Assembly: GCA_902520385.1 (NCBI GenBank)
Contig: CABYOB010000010.1
Location: 1-21,215, forward strand
From: an uncultured Bacteroidota bacterium
GTDB taxonomy: Bacteria > Bacteroidota > Bacteroidia > Flavobacteriales > TMED113
DNA length: 21,215 nt
Direction: 5' to 3'
Shown here one piece after another: positions 1 through 7,504 of this stretch; positions within the stretch are counted from its first letter, which is position 1, and every line of letters begins with the position of its first letter. The position numbers were made by a program, and so were the translations under genes. The notes under the pieces were generated by a model. It searched no databases and was not told where the DNA came from. It saw nothing but the letters and a program-made list of their open reading frames with translations.

Positions 1-1393
1 ATCCCTTTCTTTAGCTCAATTACCAGCTAATAGTCTTGGTGCTGATTTTACAGTAACTGATATTGACGGAGAAACTCATAACTTATATGATATTTTGGAT
101 GAAGGAAAAACAGTGATCCTTGATTTATTTGCTACTTGGTGTGGGCCTTGTTGGAGCTATGCGGAAACAGGCGTTCTAGAGGAATTACAAGCTGAATACC
201 CTAACGCAGTTTTTTGTATGGCGATTGAAGCTGATCCAAGTACAGCCGAGTCTACTATTTTTTCTAGTGATTTAGGTAATTGGACAGGTGTCATAGACTA
301 CATGCTTGCTGATGATCCAAGTGGGGGTATAGCAGAAGATTATGCACTAGCATATTACCCTACTATTTATAAAATATGTCCTGACAGAATGGTTACTGAA
401 GTAGGTCAATTAAGTAGCGTTTCTGCTTTTATGAATGAAGTCAACTCTTGTTCTCAAGCAACATACTCTAAAGACATGAGAATAGTTTCTTATAACGGTG
501 ATGGTACTCACTGTGGAGGAACATTACAAAATGCATCTATTCAAGTTCAAAACTATAGTTTAGGAGCATCCGTAAATAGTTTTAATGTATTAACTATTGT
601 AAATGGAAATACTGTTAATACTACTCCTTGGTCTGGAAATTTAGAAACTTATGAAACGGAAATGATTGATTTAGGAATGATTTCAAATATTCCCGATAAT
701 GCATCAATTAGCTTTGAAGTACAATTTGAAGGAGATATGGATATGGGCAACAATACTATGCCAGCATATATTTCAGGATCTACTCCTTCTTCAGTTAGTG
801 TTTCATTGTATATTCAAACAGATAACTGGGCAGATGAAACATCCTGGGAATTATTAGATGCATATGGTAATGTTGTCGAATCGGCTAGTTATTCACAAAA
901 TCAGGGTGACTCAAATTTTGAGTATGACTGGAACCTAGGATACGGCTGTTACTCATTTAACATCTATGATTCATATGGCGATGGACTTGAAGCATCAATA
1001 TGGGGTAATTATGTTGATGGATATGTTTCATTAAACGATCAAAGTAACGGTGTTATTTGGTATGGTGTAGCTTATGGAGACGGAGAGTCAATTGCCTTTG
1101 AAGTAATGCCTGGCCTTGATGTAGAAGAAGAAAGAAATAATGAAGTTAGCATCTATCCTAACCCGTCAACAGATTTTACAAATTTAAATATGTACTTGGC
1201 TAATAATGAAAATATAAATATTAAGTTATATAATTCATTAGGTCAGGTTGTGAAAACCGAAAATAAAGGATTAATGTCTAGTGGTAATCATAACATGAAA
1301 ATTAATTTAGATGGTTTAGTAGAGGGATTATATTTTATAGAACTACAAATAGGAAATTCAATTGAATTACACTCTATTAATGTTGTAAAATAA
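1..1393 (+). CDS. T9SS-exported thioredoxin-fold protein, 5'-truncated by window edge
   Basis: The open frame runs in from the left edge (first full codon at 2) and gives 463 residues. The visible start resembles the end of a signal peptide (SLSLA, then QLPANS), so only the first dozen or so residues are probably missing. An internal TTG at 95 is not the real start, because coding sequence of the thioredoxin domain precedes it. Residues 7-130 look like a TlpA/AhpC-type thioredoxin fold with ATWCGPCW (Cys47 and Cys50) and YYPTIY as the likely cis-Pro loop. Residues from about 265 to 370 form a beta-rich domain with the DSYGDGLEA signature common in secreted flavobacterial proteins. Residues 382-463 are a T9SS type A sorting domain (VSIYPNPS, LGQVV, GLYFIEL). 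Expected role: an exported, possibly surface-bound thiol oxidoreductase. The substrate is unknown. A hairpin terminator follows it. Confidence 0.85.
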   Translation, partial: SLSLAQLPANSLGADFTVTDIDGETHNLYDILDEGKTVILDLFATWCGPCWSYAETGVLEELQAEYPNAVFCMAIEADPSTAESTIFSSDLGNWTGVIDYMLADDPSGGIAEDYALAYYPTIYKICPDRMVTEVGQLSSVSAFMNEVNSCSQATYSKDMRIVSYNGDGTHCGGTLQNASIQVQNYSLGASVNSFNVLTIVNGNTVNTTPWSGNLETYETEMIDLGMISNIPDNASISFEVQFEGDMDMGNNTMPAYISGSTPSSVSVSLYIQTDNWADETSWELLDAYGNVVESASYSQNQGDSNFEYDWNLGYGCYSFNIYDSYGDGLEASIWGNYVDGYVSLNDQSNGVIWYGVAYGDGESIAFEVMPGLDVEEERNNEVSIYPNPSTDFTNLNMYLANNENINIKLYNSLGQVVKTENKGLMSSGNHNMKINLDGLVEGLYFIELQIGNSIELHSINVVK

Positions 1394-1415
1394 AATCATA
1401 TTTATAATTAAAAGT

Positions 1416-1446
1416 AAAAAGCCCCTTTTAAGTAGGGGTTTTTTAT
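1416..1446 (+). terminator. Rho-independent terminator
   Basis: The stem pairs AGCCCCT (1420-1426) with AGGGGTT (1434-1440), including one G-T wobble, around the 7-nt loop TTTAAGT. It is preceded by an A-run and followed by a T-run from 1439 to 1446. The hairpin sits 23 nt after the stop codon of the T9SS thioredoxin-fold gene and before the TlpA-like gene, so the latter probably starts a separate transcript. Confidence 0.85.
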
Positions 1447-1487
1447 TTATTTTAAATTAAGTTTAATTATTATAATAAACTCACATC

Positions 1488-1973
1488 ATGAACATTACCA
1501 AAGTTTTAATTTTTATATTATTTGTGTTTAATTATTCTATTGCACAAAAAATACCATCTGTTGACATAAAAACATTAGAGGGAAAAACTATAAATACAAA
1601 TTCATTTAATAACGAGGGTAACCCTATTATAATAAGTTTTTGGGCTTTGTGGTGTAAAAACTGTATCAAAGAACTTGAAGCTATTTCTGAAATTTATGAA
1701 GAGTGGCAAGAGGAAACGGGAGTCAAGTTAATTGCTATCAGTATTGATGATTCAAGAAACAAATCTAAATTAAAACCATTTATAAACTCAAAGGGATGGG
1801 AATATGATATTTATCATGACCCAAATAGTGATTTTAAAAGAGCTTTAGGAATTAACCAAATTCCACACACTTTTTTATTAAATGGAAAAAATGAAATTGT
1901 TTCAGAACATATTGGTTATACGGATGGGCAAGAAGAAGATTTATATGAGAAAATTAAAAAACTATTTAACTAA
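1488..1973 (+). CDS. TlpA/ResA-like exported thioredoxin (intact copy)
   Basis: This 161-residue protein has an N-terminal signal peptide (about residues 1-19, ending SIAQ) and a single thioredoxin domain. The active site is WCKNC (Cys56 and Cys59), and the cis-Pro loop is QIPHTFLL (Pro126). The length and layout fit TlpA/ResA-family periplasmic thiol-disulfide oxidoreductases, which typically reduce cytochrome c apoproteins or other envelope thiols. The actual substrate here cannot be told. ATG at 1488 is chosen because it precedes a complete signal peptide. There is no Shine-Dalgarno sequence, as expected for Bacteroidota. From codon 54 onward the gene lies inside the 1086-bp direct repeat, and a second headless copy occurs at 3007-3339. 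The DUF6029 reading frame begins 6 nt after its stop. Confidence 0.85.
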   Translation: MNITKVLIFILFVFNYSIAQKIPSVDIKTLEGKTINTNSFNNEGNPIIISFWALWCKNCIKELEAISEIYEEWQEETGVKLIAISIDDSRNKSKLKPFINSKGWEYDIYHDPNSDFKRALGINQIPHTFLLNGKNEIVSEHIGYTDGQEEDLYEKIKKLFN

Positions 1974-2733
1974 TTTAGCGTGAAAAGATATTATCTATTC
2001 ATATTTAATATTTTGTTTTGTTTTGGTCTTTTTTCTCAAAGTAATTTTTCATTTTCCGGCGACTTACAAATAAATGGCCAAACTTTTCAAGAAGACTTGT
2101 CAATTGGAGCTGAAAAAAGAGAACCAAATATAAATTCATATTTAAATTTAATTTTAGATTATAAAAACTACTTAAAAATTGGCACAAGATTAGAACTATA
2201 TAGAAATCCTATACCTGGTTTTGAAAATTATGAAGGGGAGGGTATTGCTTATAAATTTGTTCAATTCCAAAAATGGAATTTTGATATAACACTCGGTAAT
2301 TTTTACGACCAATTTGGAAGTGGAGTACTATTTAGAAGTTACTTCGATCAAAATTTAGGAATTGACAACTCTGTAAATGGGGCTAGATTAAAGTTCAAGC
2401 CTTCCACAGGAATTGATTTAACAGCAATCATTGGAAAACAAAGAAATTACTGGGAGCTTGGAGAAGGTATGATTAGAGGTTTCGATGCACAGATTTATGT
2501 AAATGATTATTTTTTTAAAAAATCTAGAACTACTATTAACTTAGGTGGAAGCTTTGTAACAAAAAAACAAAAAGATAATGACCCATTTTTTATTTTACCA
2601 GAAAATGTAGGAGCATGGTCTGGAAGAATGAACATCAGTAAAGGTAGATGGAATTTTGAAAGTGAATATGCGTATAAAATAAATGATCCCTCATTTACTA
2701 ATAATTATATATACAAAAATGGAAATTCAATTA
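1648..2733 (+). repeat. Direct repeat copy 1 (1086 bp)
   Basis: This segment recurs at 3014-4099 at a constant offset of 1366 bp. I found no difference when comparing the two copies line by line. The bases just outside differ: T at 1647 against C at 3013, and A at 2734 against T at 4100. The repeat spans TlpA from within codon 54 to its stop, plus the first 251 codons of the DUF6029 gene. Both ends therefore fall inside genes. No transposase, terminal inverted repeat or target-site duplication is visible, so it is not an insertion sequence. Confidence 0.95.
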
Positions 2734-3023
2734 AAATTTCCAGTGTAATATTATTAATGTTTTTCTCAACATTCTATTCGTGTGAACAAGAAGAAATTGA
2801 TGGATGTATGAATGAAAGTGCATGTAATTATAATAACGAAGCAACAAATGATGATAATTCTTGTCAAATACCTATCAATGAAGTTTTAGAAGTTATTTAT
2901 ATTGATTCTGTTGTTAGTGGTCCAGTAGGGGAAGATTTAATTGCTCATGTTCATATACGAAACTCATCTTGTAGTCCTGTTTCTGTAAAAGCAAGAAAGA
3001 TTTATAATGGATCTGTGGTGTAA
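1980..3023 (+). pseudogene. Truncated DUF6029 gene fused in frame to a lipoprotein fragment
   Basis: The frame starts at GTG 1980 and encodes 347 residues. Residues 1-251 are identical to the N-terminal part of the intact DUF6029 protein at 3346-4977, including the signal peptide. At 2733/2734 the sequence switches without a frameshift into an unrelated fragment of about 95 residues. That fragment begins inside another signal peptide (ISSVILLMFF...YSC, lipobox-like Cys268) and carries the GCMNESACNYN motif of flavobacterial surface proteins. The stop TAA at 3021 comes from the start of repeat copy 2 read out of frame. About half of the predicted barrel is missing and an internal hydrophobic stretch has replaced it, so a functional outer-membrane protein is unlikely. 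It could be a rearrangement product or an assembly chimera. Confidence 0.8.
2734..3013 (+). pseudogene. 280-bp fragment of an unrelated surface lipoprotein gene
   Basis: This is the only unique sequence between the two repeat copies. In the frame of the preceding DUF6029 piece it encodes most of a lipoprotein signal peptide (hydrophobic core VILLMFF, then YSC at codon 2781-2783). Next comes the Cys/Asn-rich motif GCMNESACNYN...DDNSC, then a start of what looks like a beta-sandwich segment (VLEVIYIDSVVSGPVGEDLIAHVHIRN as two short strands). The motif resembles the short GC-x-ACNYN-x-DDGSC repeats frequent in secreted proteins of marine Flavobacteriales. Neither the original start codon nor the 3' part of the donor gene is present in the window. 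Confidence 0.7.
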
Positions 3024-3339
3024 AAACTGTATCAAAGAACTTGAAGCTATTTCTGAAATTTATGAAGAGTGGCAAGAGGAAACGGGAGTCAAGTTAATTG
3101 CTATCAGTATTGATGATTCAAGAAACAAATCTAAATTAAAACCATTTATAAACTCAAAGGGATGGGAATATGATATTTATCATGACCCAAATAGTGATTT
3201 TAAAAGAGCTTTAGGAATTAACCAAATTCCACACACTTTTTTATTAAATGGAAAAAATGAAATTGTTTCAGAACATATTGGTTATACGGATGGGCAAGAA
3301 GAAGATTTATATGAGAAAATTAAAAAACTATTTAACTAA
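3007..3339 (+). pseudogene. Headless TlpA-like fragment (repeat copy 2)
   Basis: The open frame from ATG 3007 gives 110 residues: Met-Asp from the inserted fragment, then residues 54-161 of the TlpA-like protein at 1488-1973 with no changes. It keeps WCKNC and the QIPHTF cis-Pro loop. It has lost the signal peptide and the first 53 residues, including the first strands of the thioredoxin fold. With no export signal and an incomplete fold, it is most likely a non-functional by-product of the duplication. A small cytoplasmic thioredoxin-like product cannot be fully excluded. Confidence 0.8.
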
Positions 3340-4099
3340 TTTAGCGTGAAAAGATATTATCTATTCATATTTAATATTTTGTTTTGTTTTGGTCTTTTTT
3401 CTCAAAGTAATTTTTCATTTTCCGGCGACTTACAAATAAATGGCCAAACTTTTCAAGAAGACTTGTCAATTGGAGCTGAAAAAAGAGAACCAAATATAAA
3501 TTCATATTTAAATTTAATTTTAGATTATAAAAACTACTTAAAAATTGGCACAAGATTAGAACTATATAGAAATCCTATACCTGGTTTTGAAAATTATGAA
3601 GGGGAGGGTATTGCTTATAAATTTGTTCAATTCCAAAAATGGAATTTTGATATAACACTCGGTAATTTTTACGACCAATTTGGAAGTGGAGTACTATTTA
3701 GAAGTTACTTCGATCAAAATTTAGGAATTGACAACTCTGTAAATGGGGCTAGATTAAAGTTCAAGCCTTCCACAGGAATTGATTTAACAGCAATCATTGG
3801 AAAACAAAGAAATTACTGGGAGCTTGGAGAAGGTATGATTAGAGGTTTCGATGCACAGATTTATGTAAATGATTATTTTTTTAAAAAATCTAGAACTACT
3901 ATTAACTTAGGTGGAAGCTTTGTAACAAAAAAACAAAAAGATAATGACCCATTTTTTATTTTACCAGAAAATGTAGGAGCATGGTCTGGAAGAATGAACA
4001 TCAGTAAAGGTAGATGGAATTTTGAAAGTGAATATGCGTATAAAATAAATGATCCCTCATTTACTAATAATTATATATACAAAAATGGAAATTCAATTA
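3014..4099 (+). repeat. Direct repeat copy 2 (1086 bp)
   Basis: This is the second copy of 1648-2733. Copy 2 continues into the full-length DUF6029 gene on its right side, while copy 1 is preceded by the complete 5' end of the TlpA gene. Deleting 1366 bp (one repeat plus the 280-bp spacer) would regenerate one uninterrupted TlpA-DUF6029 arrangement. That is the presumed ancestral state. Confidence 0.95.
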
Positions 4100-4977
4100 T
4101 AGTTTCGGGAAGTTATTCTAAAAAAGGACTAGGACTTGTTTTAAGTGGTAAAAGAGTCGATAATATGAATTTTCGTTCAGAAAGAGGTGCAACTTTACAA
4201 CAATTAAATATCAATTTTTTAACATCATTAAATAAACAACAAAGTTATTCATTAGCTACTATTTATCCATATGTAACTCAACCAAATGGTGAAATAGGAC
4301 TTCAATTTGATTGTTTTTATAAAATTCCAAAAAAAAGCAAGCTTGGTGGAAAGTATGGAACTGAATTAAACTTTAATTTCTCAAATTGTTTCACTATACA
4401 TAAAAGCAGCCCTATAGATTCTGAACTTATAAATGAGCCCGGAACACTAGGATATGAATCAGATTTTTTTAAAATTGGAGATGAAAAATTATTTCAAGAA
4501 ATCAATATTAATATCAAGAAAAAAATTAACAAGCAATTAAAATTACAAACTACATACATTAATGTATTTAATAATGATAAAATTTTAAAAGCTCAAAAAT
4601 TAATTGAGAATGGAACTCATGAAAAAATATTTGCAAATATTTTTATTTTCGAGTCTGAATACAGATTAAAATCAAGATACACTATAAAATCTGAAATTCA
4701 ACACTTACAAACAAAACAGCACTTTGGTAATTGGGGTATGGGCCTAATAGAGGCAAATCTTAAAAATATCTTTTTTTCAATACAAGATTTGTACAATTAC
4801 GGAAATCCAACATCACCAACACATTACTATTCTGTAACTACAGGTTTTATAAAAAAATCTCATCGAATAGAGTTACGATATGGAAAAGTCAGAGCGGGAC
4901 TGTTTTGCGTTGGAGGAATATGCAGGGAGGTCCCTGCCTCAAATGGATTTAGTATTAATATTACAAGTTCTTTTTGA
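3346..4977 (+). CDS. DUF6029-type outer-membrane beta-barrel protein (intact copy)
   Basis: This 543-residue protein starts at GTG 3346 with a signal peptide (residues 1-19, ending LFSQ). The rest is alternating hydrophobic and polar strands rich in aromatic residues, and it ends in SSF. A terminal Phe is typical of outer-membrane barrels. The segment GNFYDQFGSGVLFRSYFDQNLGIDN-like (about residues 101-125) matches what I know of the DUF6029 family of Bacteroidota, whose function is not established. No plug or TonB box was recognised. Codons 1-251 lie in the direct repeat, and codons 252-543 occur once. The next gene, an Omp28-like lipoprotein, starts one base after the stop, so the two are probably co-transcribed. 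The barrel call rests on composition and family memory. Confidence 0.75.
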   Translation: MKRYYLFIFNILFCFGLFSQSNFSFSGDLQINGQTFQEDLSIGAEKREPNINSYLNLILDYKNYLKIGTRLELYRNPIPGFENYEGEGIAYKFVQFQKWNFDITLGNFYDQFGSGVLFRSYFDQNLGIDNSVNGARLKFKPSTGIDLTAIIGKQRNYWELGEGMIRGFDAQIYVNDYFFKKSRTTINLGGSFVTKKQKDNDPFFILPENVGAWSGRMNISKGRWNFESEYAYKINDPSFTNNYIYKNGNSIIVSGSYSKKGLGLVLSGKRVDNMNFRSERGATLQQLNINFLTSLNKQQSYSLATIYPYVTQPNGEIGLQFDCFYKIPKKSKLGGKYGTELNFNFSNCFTIHKSSPIDSELINEPGTLGYESDFFKIGDEKLFQEININIKKKINKQLKLQTTYINVFNNDKILKAQKLIENGTHEKIFANIFIFESEYRLKSRYTIKSEIQHLQTKQHFGNWGMGLIEANLKNIFFSIQDLYNYGNPTSPTHYYSVTTGFIKKSHRIELRYGKVRAGLFCVGGICREVPASNGFSINITSSF

Positions 4978-4978
4978 T

Positions 4979-5833
4979 ATGATAAAAAATAACATTTATA
5001 TTATTTTCTTTTTTTTGTTCAGTTTATCATGCGATAAAATTTCAGGACCTTTTACAGAAGGTTGCTTAAACTGTTGTGGGGATTCTGAAAATCAGAAACC
5101 TATTAAAACTATTTTAATTGAAGAGTTCACTGGTCACAAATGTAGTAACTGCCCTAATGGCACTCGAATTATTGAAAATATCACAGAAACATACTGTGAT
5201 CATGTTGTTGTTTTAGCATGCCATCCTTTTAATCAAGATTTTACAAACCCAAATGATTCAGGACCTTTAGCAACTGATTTTCGAACTAGTGAAACGACTG
5301 AAATAGCAGAGGAGTTTGGGTTTTGGGGATTTCCTTCAGGATTATTAAACAGAATTAATAATGGAGAATTTTTTCAACCTTTTAATTTAAACACTGAAAT
5401 TCATAATTTATTATTTGATGAAAATAATAACCCTATTCTACCTGATTTAGATATTAAAATTTCTTTAAATACTTTTTCATCAACATCGCCAATTGAAATT
5501 AATGTTGAAATAGAAAAGCTAAAAGAATTAAATGGAGAATATAAACTAGCTTTAGTAGTTTCTGAAGATTATATTATTTCAGGTCAATATGATGGAGAAG
5601 AATTACTAGAAGACTATGAACACAATCATGTATATCGAAATGCTATTAATGGGACATGGGGAGAGTCAATTGATTTAACAAATAACATAATAACCAGAAG
5701 TTATATTTTATCAAACCCTAATGTGATCAATGACATTTCAAATTGTACAATTATCGCATATGTTTATGATAATGAGACAAAAGAAGTAATACAAGCATCT
5801 AAGAAAAAAATAGATTTATTTGAACAACTTTAA
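4979..5833 (+). CDS. Omp28-related lipoprotein with thioredoxin-like CxxC
   Basis: The predicted protein has 284 residues. ATG 4979 is chosen because it immediately precedes a lipoprotein signal peptide (MIKNNIY..., lipobox SLSC with Cys18) and lies one base after the upstream stop. A longer reading frame from 4880 would overlap DUF6029 coding sequence. Residues 43-140 contain IEEFTGHKCSNCPNGT (Cys55 and Cys58) and FWGFPSGLLNR, which fits the Omp28 family of Bacteroidota outer-membrane lipoproteins with a thioredoxin-like core. The C-terminal half (IKISLNTF..., YVYDNETKEVIQASK) looks beta-rich. An extra Cys-rich stretch, GCLNCCGD (Cys29, Cys32, Cys33), follows the lipid anchor. Likely role: an envelope redox or adaptor protein working with the neighbouring barrels. 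The exact function is unknown. Confidence 0.8.
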   Translation: MIKNNIYIIFFFLFSLSCDKISGPFTEGCLNCCGDSENQKPIKTILIEEFTGHKCSNCPNGTRIIENITETYCDHVVVLACHPFNQDFTNPNDSGPLATDFRTSETTEIAEEFGFWGFPSGLLNRINNGEFFQPFNLNTEIHNLLFDENNNPILPDLDIKISLNTFSSTSPIEINVEIEKLKELNGEYKLALVVSEDYIISGQYDGEELLEDYEHNHVYRNAINGTWGESIDLTNNIITRSYILSNPNVINDISNCTIIAYVYDNETKEVIQASKKKIDLFEQL

Positions 5834-5834
5834 A

Positions 5835-6449
5835 ATGCGCATTTTCTGTTATACATTAATTCTTCCAATATTTATCTTTGCACAAAATTTTAAATCAGGA
5901 TTAATTGGTGGAGTTTCTATGTCTCAAGTTTCTGGTGATAATCTAAGCGGATTCAATAAAATAGGACCTAGAATTGGTTTATTTGTAAATAGAAATATCA
6001 ATTGGTATAGCTTTCAATTAGAGCTACACTACCAATCAAAAGGCAGTAGAGAAACAACAAACTACTCTGAAAAATACAGTTTTACTGACAACCTAAATTA
6101 TAATTTTTTAAGTGATTATAATTTTCAACTTGACTATATTGGTATTCCATTATTATTTTCATTTGATTTCACAAATAAAATTAAAATAGAGTTTGGAAAT
6201 GCAATTAATGTATTAATTAATCAAAAAGAAGAAATTGACTACTATTTAGATAATTCTAGAAAAGTAAATAGATTAGAATATGCTTTTCTAGTAGGTTTAG
6301 TTTATAAATTAAATAATACATACTCCATAAATATTAGAGGCTCGAACTCTATATTCCCAATTAGAAAACATTCATCTGGGGAAGTTTATAGATTAAATAG
6401 AGGTCAATATAATACCAGTTTAAACTTTAATGTTTTATATAATTTTTAG
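5835..6449 (+). CDS. PorT-family outer-membrane beta-barrel protein
   Basis: This 204-residue protein has a signal peptide (MRIFCYTLILPIFIFAQ). It is followed by a small barrel of the OMP_b-brl_2/PorT type: FKSGLIGGVSMSQVSGD, PRIGLFV, FQLELHYQSKGS, YIGIPLLF and a C-terminal NVLYNF ending in Phe. The tetrad around YIGIPLL is a recurring feature of this family. ATG 5835 is preferred over a TTG at 5820, because the TTG lies inside the Omp28 gene while the ATG begins one base after that gene's stop. The family is widespread in Bacteroidota and most members have no known function. This is the last gene of the + strand cluster, and it converges on ruvB with only 4 bases between stop codons and no visible terminator. 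Confidence 0.75.
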   Translation: MRIFCYTLILPIFIFAQNFKSGLIGGVSMSQVSGDNLSGFNKIGPRIGLFVNRNINWYSFQLELHYQSKGSRETTNYSEKYSFTDNLNYNFLSDYNFQLDYIGIPLLFSFDFTNKIKIEFGNAINVLINQKEEIDYYLDNSRKVNRLEYAFLVGLVYKLNNTYSINIRGSNSIFPIRKHSSGEVYRLNRGQYNTSLNFNVLYNF

Positions 6450-6453
6450 AATG

Positions 6454-7470
6454 TTAAAAAAGAGTATTATCTGGATTTTTAAATTTTCGATTTAAATATT
6501 CATAAGCCAACTGCGTAGCCTGCCTTCCTCTTTTTGTCCTCTTCAAATAACCCTGTTGAATTAAAAATGGCTCATAAATTTCTTCAATTGTATTAGCTTC
6601 TTCTCCAACAGCAGTAGCTATAGTAGTTAAACCTACAGGACCTCCATTAAACTTATCAATAATAGTAATTAAAATATCTTTATCCATTTGATTTAATCCG
6701 TTTTCATCTACATTTAAAGAAGATAAGGCATAATCTGTGATTTTGTCATCAATAATCCCATCGCCTTTTATTAAAGCAAAATCATTTACTCTTTTTAAAA
6801 GTGAATTAGAAATTCTTGGTGTACCTCTACTTCTACCTGCAATTTTATTTGACGCTGATTTTTTAATTTCAACATCCAAAATTTTAGCTGATCTAGTAAC
6901 TATTTTAGATAACACATCTTGACTGTAGTATTCTAATCTCGAAACTATTCCAAATCTATCTCTCAAAGGAGCAGATAACAACCCTGCTCTAGTAGTAGCA
7001 CCAATTAACGTAAATTTATTTAAGTTGATTTGAACAGATTTTGCACTTGGTCCACTTTCAATCATAATATCAATTCTAAAATCTTCCATAGCAGAATACA
7101 AATATTCCTCAACAATAGGGCTCAATCTATGTATCTCATCGATAAACAAAACATCTCTTTCTTCTAAATTAGTTAATAAGCCAGCTAAATCGCCTGGCTT
7201 ATCTAAAATTGGACCAGAAGTAAATTTTAAATTTGCATTCAATTCATTTGAAATAATTGAAGCTAAGGTGGTCTTACCTAATCCAGGTGGACCATAAAGC
7301 AAAACATGATCTAAGGCTTCATTTCTTTTATTAGCAGCTTCAACAAAAATCTTAAGATTATCAACAACAGAACTCTGACCTGAAAAATCATCAAATAATT
7401 TAGGCCTTAATTCTTGAAGATATTTATCCTCATTAGATTCTTCAGAATGATTAGACGTGTCTTCTGTCAT
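6454..7470 (-). CDS. ruvB: RuvB, Holliday-junction branch-migration ATPase
   Basis: The 338-residue product is the AAA+ motor that, with RuvA, drives branch migration of Holliday junctions in recombinational repair. Visible motifs are Walker A GPPGLGKT (60-67), Walker B DEIH (111-114), sensor 1 GATTR (157-161), the arginine finger in PLRDRFG (near residue 170) and sensor 2 GTPRISN. The C-terminal winged-helix DNA-binding domain ends near LIQQGYLKRTKRGR. The length is normal for the family. ATG 7470 is preferred over a TTG at 7479. It lies 34 nt downstream of cox1 in the same direction, a linkage I recall from other Bacteroidota, and it probably shares the operon transcript. Confidence 0.97.
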   Translation of the reverse strand: MTEDTSNHSEESNEDKYLQELRPKLFDDFSGQSSVVDNLKIFVEAANKRNEALDHVLLYGPPGLGKTTLASIISNELNANLKFTSGPILDKPGDLAGLLTNLEERDVLFIDEIHRLSPIVEEYLYSAMEDFRIDIMIESGPSAKSVQINLNKFTLIGATTRAGLLSAPLRDRFGIVSRLEYYSQDVLSKIVTRSAKILDVEIKKSASNKIAGRSRGTPRISNSLLKRVNDFALIKGDGIIDDKITDYALSSLNVDENGLNQMDKDILITIIDKFNGGPVGLTTIATAVGEEANTIEEIYEPFLIQQGYLKRTKRGRQATQLAYEYLNRKFKNPDNTLF

Positions 7471-7504
7471 CTTTGACAAGATAGTAAATATTTATAAAAT
7501 ATTA

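Noticed and set aside
95..97. TTG as the start of the first gene
   Set aside because: Thioredoxin-domain coding sequence and a signal-peptide end continue upstream in the same frame to the window edge.
2005..2187. Minus-strand 60-residue ORF, repeated at 3371-3553
   Set aside because: It is the antisense shadow of the DUF6029 coding sequence. It occurs twice only because it lies in the direct repeat.
1648..4099. The duplication as a composite transposon or insertion sequence
   Set aside because: There is no transposase, no terminal inverted repeats and no target-site duplication. The repeat is made of ordinary host genes.
4880..4978. In-frame N-terminal extension of the Omp28-like gene
   Set aside because: It overlaps the conserved end of the DUF6029 barrel in another frame. 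The ATG at 4979 gives a proper lipoprotein signal peptide.
6737..6922. Plus-strand ORF within ruvB, and similar ones at 8196-8429, 9427-9609, 12068-12268 and 20392-20607
   Set aside because: All lie wholly opposite conserved coding sequence of known proteins and show no family features.
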